From: Nitrospinota bacterium
GTDB taxonomy: Bacteria; Nitrospinota; Nitrospinia; JACRGO01
DNA: 11,506 bases
Direction: 5' to 3'
Assembly (NCBI GenBank): GCA_016212295.1
Contig: JACRGO010000161.1
Location: 1 to 11,506, forward strand
Below, one piece after another: positions 7,126 through 11,506 of this stretch. The translations under genes and the position numbers were made by a program. Every line of letters starts with the position of its first letter. Position 1 is the first letter of the stretch. The notes below the pieces were generated by a model. It searched no databases and was not told the DNA's origin. It saw only the letters and a list, made by a program, of their open reading frames with translations.

Positions 7126-7202
7126 TGGTCGGGACGACAGGATTTGAACCTGCGACCCCTGCGTCCCGAACGCAGTGCTCTACCAGGCTGAGCCACGTCC
7201 CG
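7126..7202 (-). tRNA. tRNA-Pro (anticodon CGG), CCA encoded
   Basis: Read on the minus strand, the gene folds as a complete cloverleaf of 77 bases. The acceptor stem is CGGGACG with CGTCCCG, the D stem GCTC/GAGC, and the anticodon stem CTGCG/CGCAG. The anticodon loop TTCGGGA gives anticodon CGG with G37, as usual for proline tRNAs. The T arm is GCAGG-TTCAAAT-CCTGT, followed by discriminator A and a genomically encoded CCA (7128-7126). A run of five T follows at once (7125-7121) and may end transcription. The gene begins five bases after the glycosyltransferase stop codon on the same strand, so it could be cut from a shared transcript by RNase P. It would decode CCG proline codons. Confidence 0.96.
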
Positions 7203-7207
7203 ACATA

Positions 7208-7921
7208 TTAAATAGCGCTTATTGGAAGTTGAATTCTAGAAAGTTCTTTTTTAATTATCTCTTTATAGTGTTTCAGGCGGACTTTGGAATCGTCTAGTTC
7301 CGCCCCGAAACTCCTGTTGTAATTCTTATATATCAGTCCCACCGGAATTTCAAGAATGGACAATCCCGAAGCATAGGCCTGTATCCAAAGCTGCAAGGGG
7401 AAGCCATAGCCCTTTTCATCAAGGGAAAGTTTTTTCAGGGCCTCGACCTTATATGCCTTGAATCCGCAGAAGGTGTCAGTCAGGCCAAAAGAGGTGATCT
7501 GATTTATGATTCGCGTGATTTCCCGGTTGATTTCCTTCCTGGTTTCGGGCGGGGGCAGTTCCATTGGGACCGGATTTATATACCTGCTGCCGGAAACAAT
7601 GTCCGCGTCCCTGATCTTTTCCAAAAATTTTGGAATAAGATGCGGCTCATGCTGGTCATCGCAGTCCATGGTCAAAACAACTTCATACCCTCTTTCAAGG
7701 GCATAGGCAAAGCCCTCCATGAGCACGAAACCGTAACCCTGGTTGGAAGAATGCTCCAGAAGCCGGATGCCCTTGATGTTCCTTAAAATTTCCTTGGAGT
7801 TATCGCCGGACCCGTCGTCAATGACAAGAATGTCATCAACGGAAAAACGCTGGACTTTTCTGATGACCTCTTGAATATATTCTTCTTCATTGTATACGGG
7901 AATTACTATGAGAGGCTTCAC
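7208..7921 (-). CDS. Family 2 glycosyltransferase, dolichyl/polyprenyl-phosphate sugar synthase-like
   Basis: A 237-aa GT-A fold glycosyltransferase. The nucleotide-sugar site shows VIPVYNEEEY at about 6-15 and VIDDGSGDN at about 34-42. The metal-binding region is TMDCDDQHEP at about 103-112, followed by SGSRYINP. Together with the later TDTFCGFKAYK block, this matches DPM1-like enzymes that transfer a sugar to a polyprenyl phosphate at the inner membrane face. It lacks the C-terminal membrane helices of the longer bacterial members, so it is likely a peripheral cytoplasmic enzyme. The sugar and the acceptor are not determined by the sequence. The start is GTG at 7921: the frame is blocked upstream by a stop with no other start codon between, and there is no clear ribosome-binding site. 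It lies 88 bases after the mlaC-like gene on the same strand and directly before tRNA-Pro. Confidence 0.9.
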   Translation of the reverse strand: MKPLIVIPVYNEEEYIQEVIRKVQRFSVDDILVIDDGSGDNSKEILRNIKGIRLLEHSSNQGYGFVLMEGFAYALERGYEVVLTMDCDDQHEPHLIPKFLEKIRDADIVSGSRYINPVPMELPPPETRKEINREITRIINQITSFGLTDTFCGFKAYKVEALKKLSLDEKGYGFPLQLWIQAYASGLSILEIPVGLIYKNYNRSFGAELDDSKVRLKHYKEIIKKELSRIQLPISAI

Positions 7922-7958
7922 GATAGTCAGCAGCTTCGTCTTTTGAAAATAATAAGCG

Positions 7959-7979
7959 GGCCTCGCATGTAGTCAGGCC
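7959..7979 (-). terminator. Possible hairpin between mlaC-like gene and glycosyltransferase gene
   Basis: GGCCT (7959-7963) and AGGCC (7975-7979) form a 5-bp GC-rich stem with an 11-base loop. On the minus strand it is followed by CGCTTATTATTTTC. It could weakly terminate or process the mlaC transcript. The large loop and interrupted T-run make this tentative. Confidence 0.25.
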
Positions 7980-8009
7980 TTAAGAGAAAAATCAGGAACA
8001 TGGCGATGT

Positions 8010-8678
8010 TTAAATATCCTCGAACTTGGAGGGTTTATCGCCTTTCTTGTGTTCTTCCCCTTTTTCTTCATCTTCCCTTAATTTGGCGATTTTACTTTTC
8101 ATTCTCTTTAAAAGGTCCGCATAGGATGAGTCCGAGATAATCTTTCCAAATTGGGACCTGTAATTTCTAATCATGCTCACATTCTCGATAATGAAATCAT
8201 AGCAAACCCATTCAGATCCCTTCTTTATCATCCTGTAATCCACAGGAATCTCGTCATCCTTTTTGACGATGAGGGTCTTAAGAGTGGCTGTTCCTTCTTC
8301 GTCGATCAGCTCCTTTACGTAGTCAATTCTTTCATCAGTAGTATATTTTTCGATCTTAGTTATATAAGTGTTCCTCAGGAGCTCGCCGAATACCTCGGAA
8401 AATTCCTTCCTTTCGTCCGGGGTCCTGTCGTTCCAATTTTTAGCCAGCGCCCTTTTGGACATCTCGACATAATCGAACCTGGAGTTGACTATTTTCTCGA
8501 TTTTTTCCCTTCGAATTTTTTTGGCCGGTTCGTTCTTGATCAGGGAAAGTATCTCATCTATGGATTTTTTCATCCCATCCGTTACTTCAGCGGAAAAGGA
8601 CCTGACCGGAAAAATAAGCAAAAAAGCCAGCATTAATAAGAAAAGGACTGTTTTTTTTAAGTTATTTTTGTGTGTCAT
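8010..8678 (-). CDS. mlaC: MlaC/Ttg2D-family periplasmic phospholipid-binding protein
   Basis: A 222-aa protein with a clear N-terminal signal: basic MTHKNNLKK, a hydrophobic stretch to about residue 25, and a likely cleavage near SFSAEV at about 28-31. The mature part has the MlaC (toluene tolerance Ttg2) pattern. This includes SRFDYVEMSKRALAKNW near 67-83, EFSEVFGELLRNTYI near 92-106, a central strand region ending in VDYRMIKKGSEWVCYD, and the family-typical IIENVSMIRNYRSQF near 163-177. Such proteins carry lipids across the periplasm for an MCE-type ABC transporter or, in HpnM relatives, accompany hopanoid transport. The mlaB, D, E and F partners are not adjacent. The C-terminus is an unusual, highly charged tail rich in Lys and Glu. 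ATG at 8678, with GGAG 11 bases upstream, which is long spacing. Confidence 0.88.
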   Translation of the reverse strand: MTHKNNLKKTVLFLLMLAFLLIFPVRSFSAEVTDGMKKSIDEILSLIKNEPAKKIRREKIEKIVNSRFDYVEMSKRALAKNWNDRTPDERKEFSEVFGELLRNTYITKIEKYTTDERIDYVKELIDEEGTATLKTLIVKKDDEIPVDYRMIKKGSEWVCYDFIIENVSMIRNYRSQFGKIISDSSYADLLKRMKSKIAKLREDEEKGEEHKKGDKPSKFEDI

Positions 8679-8732
8679 GCGAAGCGCCGCTCCAATAAAA
8701 AGTTAGTTAATTTAAAGGGTTATAGAGAAAAA

Positions 8733-8762
8733 TTTATACCACAGGAAATGAAGGAAAAGCAA
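8733..8762 (-). promoter_or_regulatory. Possible promoter for mlaC-like gene
   Basis: On the minus strand, TTGCTT (8762-8757) and TATAAA (8738-8733) are 18 bases apart, leaving a leader of about 50 bases. The -35 match is modest. The position just after the nadE terminator fits an independent transcription unit. Confidence 0.35.
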
Positions 8763-8782
8763 GAAGAACCAAATCTGTATCC

Positions 8783-8810
8783 AAAAAAAAGCCATGCCTG
8801 GACAGGCCGG
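8783..8810 (-). terminator. Intrinsic terminator downstream of nadE
   Basis: On the minus strand, the GC-rich GCCTGTCCAGGC can form a short hairpin (GCCT/AGGC around GTCC). It is followed, after ATGGC, by a run of eight T (8790-8783). It lies about 40 bases past the nadE stop codon. The stem is short, but its position and the T-run support a terminator. Confidence 0.5.
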
Positions 8811-8848
8811 AACCAAGTCAGGGTTTTATTTCTGATTTCAGCGGCCAC

Positions 8849-10585
8849 TCATCCTCTCCATGCGCGATACTTATTAACGATGGGCAGCCTCCTGTCCTTG
8901 CCGAACGCCTGGGGGGTTATTTTTATTCCCGGCGGCGCCTGCCTCCTCTTGTATTCATTAAGATCAACAAGGGAGATCACCCTCTTCACTATTTCCCGGT
9001 CGAATCCGTCCGCGACGATCTCGCTCAAGACCTTATTATTTTCCACGTACCGGACCAGGATAGGGTCCAAGACCTCGTAAGGCGGCAGGGAATCCGTGTC
9101 CTTCTGTCCTGGCCGGAGCTCCGCTGAAGGCTCCTTCTCCACGGTGGCCTGGGGAATGATCTTCCTGCCCTTGGATGAATTCAACCACTTCGCAAGCTCG
9201 TATACCATGGTCTTGTACACGTCCTTTATCACCGCGAATCCTCCGGCCATGTCGCCATACAGGGTGCAGTACCCGACGCTTGTCTCGCTCTTGTTGCCTG
9301 TGGTGAGCGCCAGCCAGCCGAATTTGTTGGACAGGGTCATTAGGATGGTCCCCCTGATCCTGGCCTGAAGATTTTCCTCGGCCAGACCGCGCTCAATGCC
9401 CTTGAAAGGCCCTGCCAGCAATGCCTCGAAGGAAGCGACCACCGGGGCTATGGGAATATTGAGAAAACGGATTGAGAGGTTCTTCGCCAGTTGGTCCGAA
9501 TCTGACACGCTCCCTTCCGAGGAATATATGGACGGCATGGTGACCCCGATGACGTTCCCGGGACCCAACGCCTCAACGGCAATGGAGGCCACAAGGGCGG
9601 AGTCGATCCCGCCGCTCAGCCCTATCACCACCTCACGAAACCCGTTCTTGAAAACGTATTCTCGCACCCCAAGGCAGAGGGCTCTGAAAATTTCCTCCAG
9701 GGGGTCCATCGGCCTGGCTTTTCCCAGCGTGATGGATTTATCTCTGGAAATTTTTTTTATTCCGCCCTCTATCTGTATGGTCTCCACGCGAAGGCCTGGG
9801 ACCTCCAATGGCCGCGATTGGCTCCCGTCCCTTTTCTTTTCCCCGGCCGGGACCTCAAGGTCAACATATAGAATCTCTTCCTTGAATTGCGCCGCTGACG
9901 CGATGATTTTCCCGCGATTGTCCAATACCATACTGTAGCCGTCGAAGATCAACTCGTCCTGGCCGCCCACCAGGTTAGTGTACACAATGAAAACTCCGCA
10001 ACTCGCTGCCAGGCGTTGCAGGATGGCCTCCCGTTCCAGCCGCTTACCCGCGAAATAGGGAGAGGCGGAAATGTTGAATAATATGTCAGCGCCGCCGATG
10101 AGGCATTGGTTGGCCGCCGGACATATGGGCTGGTAGATGTCCTCGCAGATATTGACCCCGAAGCGCAGGGAGTCCAGGACAAAAACCGGGCTGCTAGCGG
10201 AAGGCTCGAAGTATCTTTTCTCGTCAAAAACGCTGTAGTTGGGGAGGAGGACCTTGCGGCAGACGGATACTAACTTGCCGTTCCGGATGACCGCTGCGGC
10301 ATTGTGGATATTATCTCCTGTCTTGTCCGCGAAACCGACGATGGCGGTGAGGTCCCCGGTTTCCTTCACGATCTCCTCAAGCCATTTCAGGTTCTCGGCT
10401 ATGAAGAGGGGCTTCAAAAGGAGGTCTTCCGGAGGATAGCCGGTGATGGCCAGTTCCGGGAAAGTGATGAACTGCGCGCCCTTTTCTTCCGCTTCCTTCA
10501 GGGCGGCGATGATCCTTTGGGAGTTTCCCTCAAGGTCACCTACAGTGGTATTGATTTGGGCCAGGGCTATGCGAAACATTGTCAT
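8849..10585 (-). CDS. nadE: Glutamine-dependent NAD+ synthetase
   Basis: A 578-aa two-domain enzyme making NAD+ from deamido-NAD+, ATP and glutamine in the cytoplasm. The N-terminal nitrilase-type glutaminase domain (about 3-270) shows the catalytic triad as Glu44 in FPELAITGYPPEDLL, Lys111 in RKVLLPNYSVFDE and Cys147 in NICEDIY. The C-terminal synthetase domain has the ATP PP-loop SGGIDSAL at about 323-330, then LTTGNKSETSVGYCTLYGD, the conserved NAD synthetase motif. PPYEVLDPIL follows near the end. The length is normal for bacterial two-domain NadE. Two ATG codons, at 10585 and 10579, are possible starts. Neither has a Shine-Dalgarno-like site, and the second (MFRIALAQ) matches the usual start of nitrilase domains better. 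It is a single-gene unit whose upstream space is only 48 bases before foreign-looking DNA on the other strand. Confidence 0.97.
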   Translation of the reverse strand: MTMFRIALAQINTTVGDLEGNSQRIIAALKEAEEKGAQFITFPELAITGYPPEDLLLKPLFIAENLKWLEEIVKETGDLTAIVGFADKTGDNIHNAAAVIRNGKLVSVCRKVLLPNYSVFDEKRYFEPSASSPVFVLDSLRFGVNICEDIYQPICPAANQCLIGGADILFNISASPYFAGKRLEREAILQRLAASCGVFIVYTNLVGGQDELIFDGYSMVLDNRGKIIASAAQFKEEILYVDLEVPAGEKKRDGSQSRPLEVPGLRVETIQIEGGIKKISRDKSITLGKARPMDPLEEIFRALCLGVREYVFKNGFREVVIGLSGGIDSALVASIAVEALGPGNVIGVTMPSIYSSEGSVSDSDQLAKNLSIRFLNIPIAPVVASFEALLAGPFKGIERGLAEENLQARIRGTILMTLSNKFGWLALTTGNKSETSVGYCTLYGDMAGGFAVIKDVYKTMVYELAKWLNSSKGRKIIPQATVEKEPSAELRPGQKDTDSLPPYEVLDPILVRYVENNKVLSEIVADGFDREIVKRVISLVDLNEYKRRQAPPGIKITPQAFGKDRRLPIVNKYRAWRG

Positions 10586-10633
10586 TGGACAATAATATCA
10601 TAGAACGTTTGAATACGTCGAAATTTATTTTGC

Positions 10634-11152
10634 TTGCGGCGCCTTACCTCCAGGGATTTGGAAATCCTTAAGGCCGTGAATCGCTACCGCTACCTAAGAA
10701 GCGGAGAAATTGAAAGGCTGATTTTCGCGGAAAATGGCACTACTCAAAGTGCACACCGCCGCTTAAAGTATCTTTTTCATAATCATTACTTGGGTCGTAT
10801 CCAGCCCTTAATCCGACCGGGGAAAGGTTCGGCGGAAACTTTAGGGAGAATAAGGGATAAGGTAAATTGGGCAATGATTACCATCGAAATTCCTATCGAG
10901 GGGCAAATAATCAAGATTAATGTCTACGATGCCAGACAAGCGGTGTCATTAGTCAAGGGCTTTTATGCACAAAAGCATAATGGAACCCCTTACTTTGAGT
11001 TGCCCAATATTGAAATTTTATCGGCCAAGAAAGATAAATTTGTAAAAAAACATTGCCAAGACATGTTTGAAACCTTACGCGATGGGGGCTATAATCCCAA
11101 GCGGGTCACCGGATCAAGCCAAGCCCTAAAGAGGAAAGGAGGTGAGCCATGA
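10634..11152 (+). CDS. Replication-relaxation-like winged-helix protein, apparently truncated and fused
   Basis: A 172-aa reading frame. Residues about 4-60 (LTSRDLEILKAVNRYRYLR, then SAHRRLKYLFHNHYLGRI) resemble the N-terminal winged-helix domain of replication-relaxation-type plasmid and mobile-element proteins. After GKGSAET, at about residue 70, the family's usual continuation is absent and an unrecognised segment follows, as if an internal deletion had joined two genes. That second part could stand alone from ATG at 10874 (MITIEIP...), giving 92 aa. The only start for the full frame is TTG at 10634, with no ribosome-binding site, and an in-frame TGA lies shortly upstream at 10610-10612. 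The 3' end overlaps the next frame as ATGA. The gene is on the opposite strand to nadE and likely marks the edge of an acquired segment. Family assignment is from motif memory and moderate. Confidence 0.5.
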   Translation: MRRLTSRDLEILKAVNRYRYLRSGEIERLIFAENGTTQSAHRRLKYLFHNHYLGRIQPLIRPGKGSAETLGRIRDKVNWAMITIEIPIEGQIIKINVYDARQAVSLVKGFYAQKHNGTPYFELPNIEILSAKKDKFVKKHCQDMFETLRDGGYNPKRVTGSSQALKRKGGEP

Positions 11153-11358
11153 AAAAGGGCAATCGTTTGATTCTCAGAGGTAAAACATGGCATGCCGACG
11201 TTGTAATAAAAGGCCATGGAATCCGATAAAGCACCGGTCTTGAAAACGTGAAGGATGCCATTGATGTCCTTGCCAAAATAAGGACAGATATCATCAAAGG
11301 GCAGTATTTCCCAAAGCCGCAAGGAGAGAATAATATCTTCTGTACTACAAACTTATAA
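11149..11358 (+). pseudogene. Tyrosine-recombinase/phage-integrase N-terminal fragment interrupted by TAA
   Basis: ATG at 11149 overlaps the preceding stop (ATGA) and has a near-perfect AAAGGAGGT site six bases upstream. It reads LILRGKTWHADVVIKGHGIR and then hits TAA at 11227-11229. The same frame continues without break as STGLENVKDAIDVLAKIRT and IIKGQYFPKP to a second TAA at 11356-11358. Joined across the stop, this is the pattern of the N-terminal arm-type DNA-binding domain of tyrosine recombinases, where a GKxW strand leads to (I)RxSTG and then an alpha-helix ending near the GxY motif. The SAM-like core-binding and catalytic domains are missing: the match ends at about residue 60 and unrelated residues follow. 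I read it as a decayed integrase with one nonsense change (Gln or Glu would be expected at the stop) plus a 3' truncation. Confidence 0.6.
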
Positions 11359-11383
11359 AACTTTGTTTTTTTAGCAAAGTTTT
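11357..11383 (+). terminator. Hairpin at the end of the integrase fragment, possible terminator
   Basis: The sequence from 11357 to 11365 (AAAACTTTG) pairs with 11375 to 11383 (CAAAGTTTT) around a T-rich nine-base loop. The 3' arm ends in T residues. It is AT-rich and so a weak terminator, but its position directly after the final stop of the broken frame fits one. Confidence 0.4.
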
Positions 11384-11390
11384 TAAAACC

Positions 11391-11426
11391 CGTTAGCCAG
11401 TAGCTAACGCAACACTTACTACTGGC
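11391..11426 (+). promoter_or_regulatory. Two overlapping, mutually exclusive inverted repeats
   Basis: CGTTAGC (11391-11397) pairs perfectly with GCTAACG (11403-11409) around a five-base loop. GCCAGTAG (11396-11403) pairs perfectly with CTACTGGC (11419-11426) around a 15-base loop. The two stems share bases 11396-11403 and so cannot form together. This could be an attenuator-like RNA switch, a recombination site, or a protein-binding operator. The sequence does not decide between these. Confidence 0.4.
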
Positions 11427-11473
11427 GAAAGGTGACGTCTTCATGAATGCCTATTGAATGGGAGTAGAATATC

Positions 11474-11506
11474 GTGTCAAAAAAGGATAATCAAGTAAAA
11501 CCGTCA
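11474..11506 (+). CDS. Start of an unidentified gene running off the right edge
   Basis: GTG at 11474 opens a frame (V/MSKKDNQVKPS) that is still open at the window end. GGGAG lies nine bases upstream, an acceptable ribosome-binding site. Only 11 residues are visible, all polar or charged, so no product can be proposed. A rival start signal lies just upstream: AAAGGTGA precedes ATG at 11443, but that frame stops after four codons. Confidence 0.4.
   Translation, partial: MSKKDNQVKPS

Noticed and set aside
6972-7211. Plus-strand 79-aa frame containing VGTTGFEPATPASRTQCSTRLSHVPT
   Set aside because: The translation is the reverse side of the tRNA-Pro gene, a well-known false protein made by reading tRNA genes backwards.
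11391-11426. Integron attC site
   Set aside because: The GTTAGC/GCTAAC boxes look similar at first, but they do not match the GTTRRRY and RYYYAAC core sites, and the unit is too short for an attC.
11443-11457. Four-codon ORF as a definite leader peptide
   Set aside because: Its ribosome-binding site is good, but four codons without a regulatory amino-acid run are not evidence enough to annotate it as a gene.

Overview
The window looks like the chromosome of a Gram-negative, probably anaerobic bacterium. A periplasmic MlaC-family lipid-binding protein implies an outer membrane. A soluble iron-sulfur NADH-oxidising module (NuoF/NuoG or HndC/HndD-like) implies an anaerobic-type redox metabolism. 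The gene mix would fit Desulfobacterota, Nitrospirota or a related uncultured lineage, but no marker here fixes the phylum. Base composition is moderately GC-rich in the housekeeping genes and clearly AT-richer in the small or mobile pieces.

Layout from the left. (i) 1-135 is the C-terminal end of an IS4-type DDE transposase cut by the window edge, followed by a perfect 12-bp inverted repeat at 174-200. (ii) 214-4973, minus strand: a three-gene operon read from a good promoter at about 5011-5039. It encodes a 606-aa NuoF/HndC-type flavoprotein, a small DUF2283 protein and an 867-aa NuoG/HndD-type iron-sulfur/molybdopterin-fold protein. No separate NuoE-type subunit and no catalytic partner (hydrogenase, formate dehydrogenase, membrane arm) is in view. 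(iii) 5106-5215 is a 110-bp MITE-like element with inverted ends and a heptamer array, lying just before the divergent ygiQ. (iv) 5227-7020, plus strand: YgiQ radical SAM protein. (v) 7126-8678, minus strand: mlaC-like gene, a GT2 polyprenol-phosphate glycosyltransferase-like gene and tRNA-Pro(CGG), the last five bases past the glycosyltransferase stop. (vi) 8783-10585, minus strand: glutamine-dependent NAD synthetase with an intrinsic terminator. (vii) 10634-11506, plus strand: a decayed mobile-element segment. It holds a truncated or fused replication-relaxation-like protein, a tyrosine-recombinase N-terminus stopped by an in-frame TAA, overlapping hairpins, and the start of another reading frame at the right edge.

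How the genes work together: NadE makes NAD+. The NuoF/NuoG-like pair would pass electrons from NAD(P)H through FMN and a chain of Fe-S clusters to or from an unknown partner. The NuoG-like protein lacks the Cys/Sec metal ligand of formate dehydrogenases, so it is better read as an electron-transfer subunit than as an FDH catalytic subunit. MlaC and the glycosyltransferase belong to envelope biogenesis. Both ends of the window carry mobile-element debris around an otherwise ordinary housekeeping core. I found no CRISPR array, defence system or rRNA. The best candidates for something new are the DUF2283 gene inside the redox operon, the MITE-like heptamer element, and the nested hairpins beside the broken integrase.
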